From NCBI RefSeq assembly GCF_001894985.1, contig NZ_BCXG01000012.1:62001-126000 (forward strand): DNA of 64,000 nucleotides, read 5' to 3'. The notes below the pieces were generated by a model. The model was not told the origin of the DNA and did not search any database. It saw nothing but the letters and a program-made list of their open reading frames with translations. Position 1 is the stretch's first letter; every line of letters starts with the position of its first letter. Positions 55,083-63,589 of the stretch are shown here, piece after piece. The translations under genes and the position numbers were made by a program. Source of the stretch: Rhodococcus tukisamuensis NBRC 100609. Its GTDB lineage: Bacteria; Actinomycetota; Actinomycetes; Mycobacteriales; Mycobacteriaceae.

Positions 55083-56188
55083 GCGACGTCCTTGATCAGG
55101 CCCATGCAGGAGTACGCGAGGTCGGGCACCTCGTCGACCTCCACCCCCCGGGCGGCGGCGAGCATTCGGATGTGAGCGTGTTCCGGCGCGTCCCGGTCGC
55201 GCACGAGGACGCGCCACGGCACCCGTCGGAGCAGGACCCGGGTGGTCTCGCCGACGCCCGGCTTGACGAAGTTCACCGACGAGATGCCGTAGCGGGCACG
55301 GATCTCCTCCACCGATGCCCACCCCGCCCAGGTGGGGGAGCGGTCGCTGCCCACGATGGCGGCGACGGCGCCGGGTACGGCGGCGCGGATGTCGGGGAAG
55401 CGCGCGGCGACGGTGTCGAGCAGGTGATTCGAGACGTCGGCATCGGCGAGCCCGCGGTAGAACTTGGCGCCGTGGAACTCTCCGGGGCCGATCACGGTGT
55501 CGTTGAGGACGGTCCGGGACACCAGGCCCGAGACGGTGGAGTTGAGGCAGGCCGTCGCGATGAGGAAGTCGTCACGGGTGCCGTAGGTGCGCACGCACGC
55601 GCCCGGGTCGGCGAGCACCACCAGGTCGTCGTCGAAGCGCGGCCCGCCGGCGGCGGCGTGGGCGGCGAGTGCCGCGCTGAGTTCGCGGGTGATCGCACCC
55701 TTGCCGGTCCATCCGTCGACAAAGACGACGCTCTCCGGATCGTGTTGGGCGGCAAGGTAGTTCAATGCTTCGACATCGATGCCCCGGCCGCGGACGATGG
55801 ACATCGCGTAGTGCGGCAGGTCCAGGCCGTGCACGTCGCGGGCCCAGTGCCGCATCAGCACCCCGACCGGGGTGCCCGCGCGGGCCAGCGACACCAGGGT
55901 GACCTCGCGACCCCGCTCGGCGAGCACCAGTTCGGTGACGGTGCCGACCGCGAGGGCCAACCGTTCCGCGCTGACGGTCAGCACCTTGTCGAAGAGTTCG
56001 CGGTAGGCAGCGTCGGGCTGGAACTCGATCGGCAGCGATTCCGCGTAGTGCGCCTGCCCCGACTGGATTCGGCGTTCACGCTCGGTGACGTCGGCCTCGA
56101 GGTCGAGCGCGGACAGGTCCTTGAGGAGCCATCGGACGTCGGCCGGGGCGTAGGAACCGAAGGCCGGTCCGGTCAACGGTGCGGTCAC
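55079..56188 (-). CDS. PRTase_1 / StiP-family protein of the Ter module
   Basis: A 369-residue protein of the family named both PRTase_1 and cysteine protease StiP. It has VTLVSLARAGTPVGVLMRHW, a phosphoribosyltransferase-like strand and loop, and VVFVDGWTGKGAITRELSAA where a PRPP-binding loop would be. Further typical blocks are YGTRDDFLIATACLNSTVSG and SSVNFVKPGVGETTRVLLRR. I favour a transferase role in nucleoside-like metabolite synthesis because of its partners; protease naming is old and less well supported here. GTGA overlap with the PRTase_2 gene. Confidence 0.85.
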   Translation of the reverse strand: MTAPLTGPAFGSYAPADVRWLLKDLSALDLEADVTERERRIQSGQAHYAESLPIEFQPDAAYRELFDKVLTVSAERLALAVGTVTELVLAERGREVTLVSLARAGTPVGVLMRHWARDVHGLDLPHYAMSIVRGRGIDVEALNYLAAQHDPESVVFVDGWTGKGAITRELSAALAAHAAAGGPRFDDDLVVLADPGACVRTYGTRDDFLIATACLNSTVSGLVSRTVLNDTVIGPGEFHGAKFYRGLADADVSNHLLDTVAARFPDIRAAVPGAVAAIVGSDRSPTWAGWASVEEIRARYGISSVNFVKPGVGETTRVLLRRVPWRVLVRDRDAPEHAHIRMLAAARGVEVDEVPDLAYSCMGLIKDVA

Positions 56189-57513
56189 CGGTGGGCCGCC
56201 TCTCGGCTCTCACGCAGCAGCACGGGATCGGTGCTGGGCACGACGGCGAGCAGGACGTCGCTGCCCGCCGCGGTGAGTACGTCGAGTAGCCCGCCCTCGC
56301 CGTGCAGTCGCGCGGTGTCGGCAGGTGTGTCCACGACCATCAGAATCTGTGGTCGGGCGTCGGCGGGACTGTCGTCCGGCGACGGGCTGCCGGGCCAGTG
56401 GGCGTTGTACAGGTACCGGCCCGCGCTGTCGTCGGATTCCGGTGCGACGAAGGCGAACCCGCGGCGCAACGGGTACCCCGGCTCGTCGAGCACGTAGGCC
56501 GGCGACCGGGTGGTGGTCTGGAATCGGGTCGCGACGCCGCGATCGGCGAGCGCCGCGGCCAGGCGCAGCGGCAGGTACATGAGCTCCTCGTGGCCGACCA
56601 CGATCAGCGGCGAGGCCGGATCGATCCGCTCCATCAGTGCGTCAGCGGCCTCAGCGACGGCCCGCTCGAATGCCGGGGTGTCGGAGTGCAGGAAACCGTG
56701 CCGGCCCCCGTCTGGAACAGCCGCGGGCCAGGCGACCTTCACCCTGGCGGTCGCGCCGCGGACGGTGCCCACCGGGTTCAGTGCCGGGTCCGGGAGGGCG
56801 ATGACCCGTTCGATCAGGCCGTCCGGCAGGACGGCCCGCCCCGTGGCGAGGCTGACGTAGTCGATCTCGGTGCCGAGTTCGGCGGCGGCGAGTTCACAGG
56901 TCAGTCGGTGGTCCGCCGTGCGCATGTCGACGAGCGAGGCCACGACGTACCGGCTCCGCGGGTGCTGGGCGTGCAGCGCCCGGATGGCGTCGACCGCGGT
57001 TGCGCCGGTGGAGATCTCGTCGTCCACGAGCACCAGGGGCGCGGTGCCCGCGAACAGTGACGCCGTGGTCGGCTGCAGCAGGTGGCTGGTGGCGTGCGAG
57101 TGCCCCTCCTCGAAGCCCGCGAAGGTGCCGGCGCCGGGAACGTCCCGGCGGGTGGAGTGGAGGTAGCAGCGCGCGCCGATCCGGGCGGCCACACAGTGAC
57201 CGAGACCCGTTGCGGTCTCGGCGAACCCGAGCACCAGCGCGTCCACCTCGGGGCGCTGCCGGGTGGTGGTGTCGATGCCAAGGGCCGCGAGCACCAACTC
57301 GCCCAGCCGGTCGCCCGCGCCGAGCACGACCGACGGTTCGGTGGGCAGGTGCTTGCCCAGCACGGTCGAGACCAGCAGGTGGGCGCGGCGCGGGTTCCGG
57401 CGCAGCCCCGGCTCGACGAGCTCCGGCACCAGGTGGCCGGCGGCCGAGTCGCTGTGTTGCAGTTCGATGCCGAGCTCGCGGGTCGCCCACGGCTCGAGGC
57501 CGGCCCGGGTCAC
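56185..57513 (-). CDS. PRTase_2 with C-terminal TRSP domain
   Basis: A 442-residue protein. The N-terminal half is a phosphoribosyltransferase: VDALVLGFAETATGLGHCVA, then GHSHATSHLLQP, and the PRPP motif PLVLVDDEISTGATAVDAI (about residue 155-175). The C-terminal TRSP-type half contains PLIVVGHEELMYLPLRLA and FAFVAPESDDSAGRYLYNAHW. PRTase_2-TRSP proteins are, to my knowledge, found mainly with Ter genes. GTG 57513 overlaps the aldolase-like stop. It and the next gene are two different PRPP-type enzymes in a row. Confidence 0.87.
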   Translation of the reverse strand: MTRAGLEPWATRELGIELQHSDSAAGHLVPELVEPGLRRNPRRAHLLVSTVLGKHLPTEPSVVLGAGDRLGELVLAALGIDTTTRQRPEVDALVLGFAETATGLGHCVAARIGARCYLHSTRRDVPGAGTFAGFEEGHSHATSHLLQPTTASLFAGTAPLVLVDDEISTGATAVDAIRALHAQHPRSRYVVASLVDMRTADHRLTCELAAAELGTEIDYVSLATGRAVLPDGLIERVIALPDPALNPVGTVRGATARVKVAWPAAVPDGGRHGFLHSDTPAFERAVAEAADALMERIDPASPLIVVGHEELMYLPLRLAAALADRGVATRFQTTTRSPAYVLDEPGYPLRRGFAFVAPESDDSAGRYLYNAHWPGSPSPDDSPADARPQILMVVDTPADTARLHGEGGLLDVLTAAGSDVLLAVVPSTDPVLLRESREAAHR

Positions 57514-58703
57514 CGCTGCACCAGCGCCGTCAACAGGTCCACGAATGTCACTCCCTTGTTGGTCACCCCGAAGACCTGCGCCCGACGCATCGTGTGCACG
57601 GCCCAGTTCCGATGTGGGCGAACCTCGTTCATCTTGTTTCGGTAGCCCGACGCCTGGACGCCGCCCACGGTCTCGCCGTCGAGGATGTCGAGGGCGTCGT
57701 GGTACTCCTCGTGGGTGACGGCGGACAGCGAGTGCACCGCGGCGACGTGCGACGGGTGGATGACCGTCTTGCCCTGGATTCCGTTGGCCCGGTCCAGCGC
57801 GATCTCCCGGAGCAGTCCGTCGAGGTCGCGGCTGACGAGTTGCTGCCGGAACAGCACCGCGTCGTGTTCGAAGAACGGGGTGGCCCGCAGCATCGGCCGG
57901 AACATCCGCTCGTGGTCGGCGAAGTACTCCCAGACCGGGCCGGTGATGACGAATCCGGACCCGTCGGCGCGCCCGAGGTAGTTGACCACGTCGGCGATCA
58001 CGTCGACGACGACCCGGACGTCGTAGATGGTCAGGTCGCGGTCCCGGCGGATGCCGAAGGTGCTGCACATGTCGGTCGCGCCGATCCGGACCGCCAGGAT
58101 GTGCTCGCGGTGCTGGGCCAGTAGTTCGCGAATCGTGTGCAGTTCGGTGTCGCGGCTCTGCCGGTGGACCAGTTCGGGCGACTCGAGCACCGGCATCGCG
58201 TACAGGTGCTTGCCGAGCAACTCGGAGGCGGCGCGCACCTCCTGCAGGAACCCGGCGCCGCTGGCGCTGGTGAACTTCGGGACGACGAAGCCGCTGAGGG
58301 CGTCGACGCCGGTGGTGACGGACTCGGCGATCCGGCGAATGCCGTCCGCGGTGCGCACCCGCACGAAGAGCAGCATGTTGGCGGCGACGGTGCCGGCGAG
58401 TTCGTCGAGGGTGGCGACCGCATTCGCCAGCGCCTGTTCCACCTCGTCGTCGGCCACGGCGTCCTCGAGGTCGAGGACCATCGAGCACACTCCCTCGCCG
58501 GCCCGCCGAATGATTGTGGCGGCCAGGTCGTCACGGGTCGCGGGGATGTAGAGCGTCGCCCCGAGCGCGGTCGCGAGGACCTCGCGGTCGGTCGCGTCGT
58601 CGAAGGTACGCGAGGGGTGCAGGAACAGTCGGTCCTGGGTCTCCTGGTCGAGATGTTGGAAGTGCCGGATCGTGGTCGTCTCGGTGACGGTGCCCAGACT
58701 CAT
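57510..58703 (-). CDS. HpcH/HpaI aldolase / citrate lyase-like C-C bond lyase (Ter module)
   Basis: A 397-residue TIM-barrel enzyme. The metal/acid region CSMVLDLEDAVADDEVEQAL matches citrate lyase beta (LDLEDAV), FVVPKFTSASGAG gives a substrate loop, and AVRIGATDMCSTFGIRR and GKTVIHPSHVAAVH follow. The last is the usual HPxQ-like end of the family. It would form or break a C-C bond, probably with an acyl-CoA or pyruvate-like unit. ATG 58703 overlaps the stop of the upstream helical protein. Confidence 0.87.
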   Translation of the reverse strand: MSLGTVTETTTIRHFQHLDQETQDRLFLHPSRTFDDATDREVLATALGATLYIPATRDDLAATIIRRAGEGVCSMVLDLEDAVADDEVEQALANAVATLDELAGTVAANMLLFVRVRTADGIRRIAESVTTGVDALSGFVVPKFTSASGAGFLQEVRAASELLGKHLYAMPVLESPELVHRQSRDTELHTIRELLAQHREHILAVRIGATDMCSTFGIRRDRDLTIYDVRVVVDVIADVVNYLGRADGSGFVITGPVWEYFADHERMFRPMLRATPFFEHDAVLFRQQLVSRDLDGLLREIALDRANGIQGKTVIHPSHVAAVHSLSAVTHEEYHDALDILDGETVGGVQASGYRNKMNEVRPHRNWAVHTMRRAQVFGVTNKGVTFVDLLTALVQR

Positions 58704-59902
58704 CGCTTGCCTGCCTGCCCTCTCATGCGTTGCACCACGCCCGCGATGAACTCCGACACGCTGTCGAGTTCGGTGATGTATGCCCAGTAGTCCGGATGCG
58801 TCCCCTGCAGGCCGCCGCTGATCCGGTCGATCCGGTCGAGCTGCGCGTCCAGGACCGAACCCCATTCCGCGATGTGCCCGGAGTCGACGGCGAGGTGCTG
58901 GGCGTCCTTGAGCCGGAACCTCACGGCGGCGAGTTTCGCCGCGGGGTCCTGCCGGACCTCGCGGAGCAACCGCAGTCGTTCGGTGACGGAGTCGACGGCG
59001 CGGTCGGCCGCGGTCAGGTGGGTTCGCACCGTCTCGGTGTGTTCGAGCGCGAGGTCGGGATCGCCGCCGGCAAGGGCCCGCTCGATGTCGGCGAGTCCGG
59101 TGGCGGCGGCCTCGATGTGCCGGCGGCTCGCCTCCTCGTTGCCCGTCAGGTCCTGCGAACTGGCCATGTTGAACTCGCGGAGGATGGCGGAGTACGCCCC
59201 GCGCAGGCCGCCGGACCGGGTGCGCACGGCGTCGACCCGGGTGCGCACCGAGGCCAGTGCGGTGCGGGCCTCGCGCTCGCGGGTCGGGGCGGCCGACAGC
59301 GATTCCAGCAGGGTGGCCACCGCCGCCAGCACGCGGGCCGTTGCGGCGCGGATGTCGCGGGCGTCGTGGAGGGTGGAGGCGGCGTCGAGGTCCAGCGTGG
59401 CGGCGTCGAGGTCGGCGGACCCTGCGCGCACCGACGAGTAGCCGGCGTACGCCTGGTCGGGGCCGCACAACCGCGCCCGGGCGGCGTCCGCGTCCGCTCG
59501 GGCCTGCCGCGCGACCTGCGGCACGGCCTGCAGGGTCGCCGTCGCGCCGTCGAGGTGGGCGCCGTGGGTGTCGTAGAACACGTCGAGGGCGTGTGTCGCA
59601 TCGGACAGTTGCCGCGTGGTCCGGTCGACCGACACCGATTCCGGGCCAGGCGAGGTGGCACCGGTCCTGTCGGACAGGGCGACGTAGGCGCTCGCGGCGG
59701 CGTAACAGGCGTCACGGACCGGCGCCCACGCTCGCCGGATGTCCCGCTCCGGGAAGAGTGCCGCAGACGCCTCAACTGCGGTTTCCACGGTTCGCTGCCG
59801 GGCGTCCATGGCCAGGAAGGCCGTGGTCATCGACTCCCGGGCGCGACGGATCCCGTCGTCGTTGTCGGATCCCCCCAAGAATCGTGGCCATCGGCTCGTC
59901 AC
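58700..59902 (-). CDS. Unknown helical protein at the head of the Ter biosynthetic operon
   Basis: A 400-residue soluble protein I do not recognise. It is almost entirely alpha-helical by composition: rich in Ala, Arg, Asp and Leu, with heptad-like stretches such as [20 protein letters not shown] and [20 protein letters not shown]. It has no signal peptide or membrane helix. A C-terminal [18 protein letters not shown] motif is well ordered. It may be a scaffold, or the link between the metabolite enzymes and Ter proteins. The minus-strand TACGAT ends six bases before the GTG, so translation is probably leaderless. ATGA overlap with the lyase gene. Confidence 0.7.
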   Translation of the reverse strand: MTSRWPRFLGGSDNDDGIRRARESMTTAFLAMDARQRTVETAVEASAALFPERDIRRAWAPVRDACYAAASAYVALSDRTGATSPGPESVSVDRTTRQLSDATHALDVFYDTHGAHLDGATATLQAVPQVARQARADADAARARLCGPDQAYAGYSSVRAGSADLDAATLDLDAASTLHDARDIRAATARVLAAVATLLESLSAAPTREREARTALASVRTRVDAVRTRSGGLRGAYSAILREFNMASSQDLTGNEEASRRHIEAAATGLADIERALAGGDPDLALEHTETVRTHLTAADRAVDSVTERLRLLREVRQDPAAKLAAVRFRLKDAQHLAVDSGHIAEWGSVLDAQLDRIDRISGGLQGTHPDYWAYITELDSVSEFIAGVVQRMRGQAGKR

Positions 59903-60054
59903 GGCACCATCGTACTTGGGAAAATTTTTACGATTTGCTGATAGGTACATTGGGTAATGGCGCTGGACCTGGTGATCAGGGCCCGCGGTATCACGGCATT
60001 TCGGACCTCGGCATCAGCCGCGGTCCGGCTACCTCCACATTGAAAGGGCTCCGC
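59903..60054. promoter_or_regulatory. Divergent control region of the two Ter operons
   Basis: A 152-base spacer with an AT-rich core (AAAATTTTT at about 59920-59929) unlike the GC-rich surroundings. The leftward -10 TACGAT (59914-59909) drives the leaderless unknown gene. A rightward promoter for terD should start near GATAGGTACAT (about 59939-59950). AT-richness makes it a potential Lsr2 target. Confidence 0.55.
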
Positions 60055-60630
60055 ATGGGCGTCAGCTTGACCAAGGGCGGCAACGTCTCCCTCACGAAGG
60101 AAGCGCCGAATCTCACGGCGGTCGCGATCGGTCTCGGATGGGACGTCCGCAGCACCACGGGCACGGAGTTCGACCTCGACGCCAGCGCGATCGCGGCCGG
60201 CGCCGACAAGAAGGTCGTCTCCGACCAGCACTTTGTGTTCTTCAACAACATGAAGACGCCGGACGGCTCGATCGAGCACCTCGGCGACAACCTCACGGGT
60301 GCGGGCGAGGGAGACGACGAGGTCATCAACGTCGACCTCGCCGCCGTCCCGGCGAACATCGAGAGCATCTTCTTCCCCGTCTCGATCTACGACGCGGACA
60401 CCCGCGCGCAGTCGTTCGGCCAGGTCCGCAACGCCTTCATTCGCGTCGTCGATCGCTCGAACGGCACGGAGCTCGCCCGCTACGACCTCTCCGAGGACGC
60501 CTCCACCGAGACCGCGATGGTCTTCGGCGAGCTGTACCGCCACGGCGCGGAGTGGAAGTTCCGGGCCGTCGGCCAGGGCTACGCCTCGGGACTGTCGGGC
60601 ATCGCCCGCGACTACGGCGTGAACGTCTAG
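60055..60630 (+). CDS. terD: TerD-family calcium-binding stress protein
   Basis: A 191-residue classic Ter[41 protein letters not shown], and the calcium-site loop [20 protein letters not shown], then [20 protein letters not shown]. TerD proteins bind calcium and act in tellurite, phage and membrane stress resistance. AAAGGG stands before the ATG. First gene of the rightward operon. Confidence 0.95.
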   Translation: MGVSLTKGGNVSLTKEAPNLTAVAIGLGWDVRSTTGTEFDLDASAIAAGADKKVVSDQHFVFFNNMKTPDGSIEHLGDNLTGAGEGDDEVINVDLAAVPANIESIFFPVSIYDADTRAQSFGQVRNAFIRVVDRSNGTELARYDLSEDASTETAMVFGELYRHGAEWKFRAVGQGYASGLSGIARDYGVNV

Positions 60631-60763
60631 TCAGCAGCACCACAACCTCGGGCCGGGGAGGGCGAGTTCCGCATGCCCTTCCCGGTCCGTCGTTCGCTAC
60701 CGCGGTTGCAACCGCCTGCTGCAGCAGCCACCCTGCACTGCCCTCACAGAAAGGCCACGCTTC

Positions 60764-61888
60764 GTGGTTCTGCGCATATTCGGTGTCTCGTTCTTCGTCA
60801 CCGTGCTCGCCCTCGTCATCGCGGCGATCTACGGCGGCCCGGAGGCCGTCTTCCTCGTCGCGATCCTGTCCATCCTCGAGATCTCGCTCTCCTTCGACAA
60901 CGCCGTGATCAACGCCACGGTCCTGCAGCGGATGAGCGAGTTCTGGCAGAAGATCTTCCTCACCATCGGCATCGTGATCGCCGTCTTCGGCATGCGGCTG
61001 GTGTTCCCGCTGGTCATCGTGTGGGTGGCGGCCGGTCTCGGCCCCGTCGAGGCGATGAACCTGGCGCTCAACCCGCCCGCCGACGGCGCCGCGGCCTTCC
61101 CCGACGGCAGCCCCAGCTACGAGACCATCCTGACCGACGCGCATCCGCAGATCGCCGCGTTCGGTGGCATGTTCCTGCTGATGCTGTTCCTGAACTTCAT
61201 CTTCTCCTCGCGTGAGATCACCTGGCTCGGCTGGATCGAACGGCCGCTTGCCAAGATCGGCAAGCTCGATCAGCTCGAGGTCGTCGTCGCGGGCGCCCTG
61301 CTGCTGGTCACCGCCGGCTTCCTCGCCGACGACGAGAACCGCGCGACCGTGATGGTGGCCGGCGTCGCCGGTCTGATCCTCTACATCGCGGTCAACGGCC
61401 TCGGCGAGCTGTTCAACCTCCCGGAGGAGGGCGAGGAGGCCGAGCCGTCCCGCGGCCCGTCGAACCTCGCGAAGGCCACCGGCAAGGCCGGCTTCTTCCT
61501 GTTCCTCTACCTCGAGGTCCTGGACGCGTCGTTCTCGTTCGACGGCGTCATCGGCGCCTTCGCGATCACCTCCGACCCGATCATCATCGCGCTCGGACTC
61601 GGTTTCGTCGGCGCCATGTTCGTCCGTTCGATCACCGTGTTCCTGGTCCGCAAGGGCACGCTCTCGGACTACGTCTACCTCGAGCACGGCGCGCACTGGG
61701 CCATCGGCGCGCTCGCGGTGATCCTGCTGGTCTCGATCGGTGTGCACGTCAACGAGCTGATCACCGGCCTGGTCGGCATCGCGCTGATCGGTGCCGCGTT
61801 CATCTCCAGCGTCATCAGGAACCGCAAGGCAGGCGACGGCGACGACGACGCGCTCGTCGAGGAGCTCCGCACCGTCGTCGTCGGATAG
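60764..61888 (+). CDS. DUF475 / TerC-like integral membrane protein
   Basis: A 374-residue protein with about nine helices. Two repeats of the TerC-like metal motif occur, EISLSFDNAVINATVL and EVLDASFSFDGVIGAFAI, each with paired acidic residues in the membrane. DUF475 proteins are TerC-superfamily members linked to Ter genes and to metal (manganese/calcium) export. GTG 60764 has GAAAGG upstream; the 133-base gap after terD shows no terminator. Confidence 0.9.
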   Translation: MVLRIFGVSFFVTVLALVIAAIYGGPEAVFLVAILSILEISLSFDNAVINATVLQRMSEFWQKIFLTIGIVIAVFGMRLVFPLVIVWVAAGLGPVEAMNLALNPPADGAAAFPDGSPSYETILTDAHPQIAAFGGMFLLMLFLNFIFSSREITWLGWIERPLAKIGKLDQLEVVVAGALLLVTAGFLADDENRATVMVAGVAGLILYIAVNGLGELFNLPEEGEEAEPSRGPSNLAKATGKAGFFLFLYLEVLDASFSFDGVIGAFAITSDPIIIALGLGFVGAMFVRSITVFLVRKGTLSDYVYLEHGAHWAIGALAVILLVSIGVHVNELITGLVGIALIGAAFISSVIRNRKAGDGDDDALVEELRTVVVG

Positions 61889-61912
61889 TCACCCACTCGA
61901 AAAGGACACGAC

Positions 61913-62602
61913 ATGGCAATCGACTACACCCGTCGCCCCAGTACGCCCCCGGCGGGCGAGCCCACGGCCGCCGTCCAGGGTGGCGGTGTCAACCTGAGCA
62001 AGATCACCCTGACCAAGAGCGCGCCGAGCGTCAGCCTGACCAAGTCCGGCGAGCGTCAGGGCGCCATGCGGGTGAACCTGAACTGGTCTCAGGAGCAGCC
62101 GAAGAAGAAGGGATTCTTCGCGAAGCTGGCCGGCCCCGGCGGCATCGACCTCGACCTCGGCTGCCTGTACGAGCTGGCGGACGGCTCGAAGGGCGTCATC
62201 CAGGCGCTCGGGAACAGCTTCGGCGCGCTGAACACGGCCCCCTTCGTCCAGCTCGACGGGGACGACCGGACCGGTTCGGTCAGTGGCGGCGAGAACATGC
62301 ACGTCAACCTCGACCGCCCCGAGATGTTCAAGCGCGTCCTGATCTTCGCGATGATCTACCAGGGCGCAGCGAACTGGGCAGCGGTGGACGGTGTCGTGAC
62401 CATGTACCCGACCAGCGGTCCCGAGGTGGAGGTTCGGCTGGACTCGGCCGTCGACGGTGCCCGGATCTGCGCCATCGCGATGCTGGAGAGCACGGGCCGG
62501 GACGTCACGGTCAACCGTCTGGTCCAGTACATCAGCGGAAGTCAGGCCGACCTCGACGCCGCCTACGGGTGGGGCATGCGCTGGCAGGCCGGTAGCAAGT
62601 AG
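61913..62602 (+). CDS. TerA-like / TerD-superfamily protein
   Basis: A 229-residue protein. The first 50 residues hold SKITLTKSAPSVSLTKSGE, two TerD-like SLTK strands. Then NLNWSQEQPKKKGFFAKLAG leads to GGIDLDLGCLYELADGSKG, the TerA/TerF-type core with a changed calcium loop, and later PEMFKRVLIFAMIYQGAANW. It lacks the GDNLTG acidic cluster of TerD, so it probably partners TerD rather than binding calcium in the same way. It ends the rightward operon. Confidence 0.85.
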   Translation: MAIDYTRRPSTPPAGEPTAAVQGGGVNLSKITLTKSAPSVSLTKSGERQGAMRVNLNWSQEQPKKKGFFAKLAGPGGIDLDLGCLYELADGSKGVIQALGNSFGALNTAPFVQLDGDDRTGSVSGGENMHVNLDRPEMFKRVLIFAMIYQGAANWAAVDGVVTMYPTSGPEVEVRLDSAVDGARICAIAMLESTGRDVTVNRLVQYISGSQADLDAAYGWGMRWQAGSK

Positions 62603-62617
62603 GCCGTTCCAACGGGT

Positions 62618-62656
62618 GGAGGCGGCGTCCGGGACCAGGTCCCGGACGCCGCCTCC
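62618..62656. terminator. Terminator between terA-like and terB-like genes
   Basis: A 17-bp perfect stem (GGAGGCGGCGTCCGGGA and its complement) with a five-base CCAGG loop, between the converging genes. Confidence 0.8.
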
Positions 62657-62674
62657 GTTGTCGACGGGCGGAAT

Positions 62675-63130
62675 CTAGAGTTCGAACTCGGCGGGGTCGA
62701 TGCCCACCGCGAAGCACGCTTCCTTGACGGTGGCCTTCTCGTGCTCGTCGAAGTTGCCGTCCGCGCCGCCGATGATGATGCCGATCTGGATGACCGCGCG
62801 GGCCTGCTCCGGCTTCGACTTCAGCTTGCCGATCGTCGCGGTCGCCTCGACCTTGCCGAAGTCGAAGTCGCCCTGCAGCTTGTCGCAGTACCAGTCGAAC
62901 TTCTCGCGCAGCTCGTCAGGCGTGAACACCTTGAGCGACTCGTTGCCCATGATCAACGCGGCGGTCTTCTGGCGCTCGGCCGGATCGATGCGGCCGTCGG
63001 CGGCCGCGATCAGCGCGCACATCGCCATCGAACCGTTCGCGAACTCCTTGTTCTTGAACTGGGCGGTCTTCGTCTGCAACTGCCCGTTCAGTTCCTGCGT
63101 CTTCGACTTGAGCTGATCCCAGAATCCCAC
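62675..63130 (-). CDS. TerB-family protein
   Basis: A 151-residue helical protein with two acidic EF-hand-like loops typical of TerB: CALIAAADGRIDPAERQKTA and IGGADGNFDEHEKATVKEA. TerB sits at the membrane with TerC in a metal-sensing complex in the model of this system. The GTG start has GGAG four to five bases upstream. It converges on the rightward operon. Confidence 0.92.
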   Translation of the reverse strand: MGFWDQLKSKTQELNGQLQTKTAQFKNKEFANGSMAMCALIAAADGRIDPAERQKTAALIMGNESLKVFTPDELREKFDWYCDKLQGDFDFGKVEATATIGKLKSKPEQARAVIQIGIIIGGADGNFDEHEKATVKEACFAVGIDPAEFEL

Positions 63131-63245
63131 GAAACTCCTCAAGCTTGTGTCAACGGTTGGTAAACCCTTGCGGCCGAGGGTATCGGAATCGAGGATGGAG
63201 CGACGCCCCTGCAGGTCGGACGCCCGGCAGGCCCGCTCCGGACGG

Positions 63246-63557
63246 TCAGACGCCCTTGGCGGCCACGTCGAGGACGACCTCGAACTCGAGCAGCGAGGCG
63301 CCCGTCGCGACCGGCTTGGCGCGCTCGCCGGCATGCGCGGCCCGCGCGGGACCCTGCGCCCAGGCCTGGAACGACTCCTCGGAGTCCCACTGGGTGACCA
63401 CGAAGTAGCGGTCGTCGCCCTTGACAGGGCGCAGCAGCTGGAAGCCGAGGAACCCGGGGGAGTTCTCCACCGCGTGGGCGCGGTTCGCGAAGCGCTTCTC
63501 CAGCTCGGGGCCGGCGCCCTCGGGGACCTCGATTGCATTGATCTTCACCACAGACAT
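63246..63557 (-). CDS. Antibiotic biosynthesis monooxygenase (ABM)-domain protein
   Basis: A 103-residue dimeric alpha/beta barrel of the ABM/heme-degrading type: MSVVKINAIEVPEGAGPELE, then SPGFLGFQLLRPVKGDDRYF and TQWDSEESFQAWAQGPA. Relatives include MhuD/IsdG heme oxygenases; the catalytic Asn of those appears as Asn9-like position INAIEV, with NRAH following. So heme breakdown is possible but not proved. ATG 63557 is the only start. Not part of Ter module by orientation or spacing. Confidence 0.85.
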   Translation of the reverse strand: MSVVKINAIEVPEGAGPELEKRFANRAHAVENSPGFLGFQLLRPVKGDDRYFVVTQWDSEESFQAWAQGPARAAHAGERAKPVATGASLLEFEVVLDVAAKGV

Positions 63558-63589
63558 GGCGGCGAGCGTACTCCGATACCTTGGGACCC

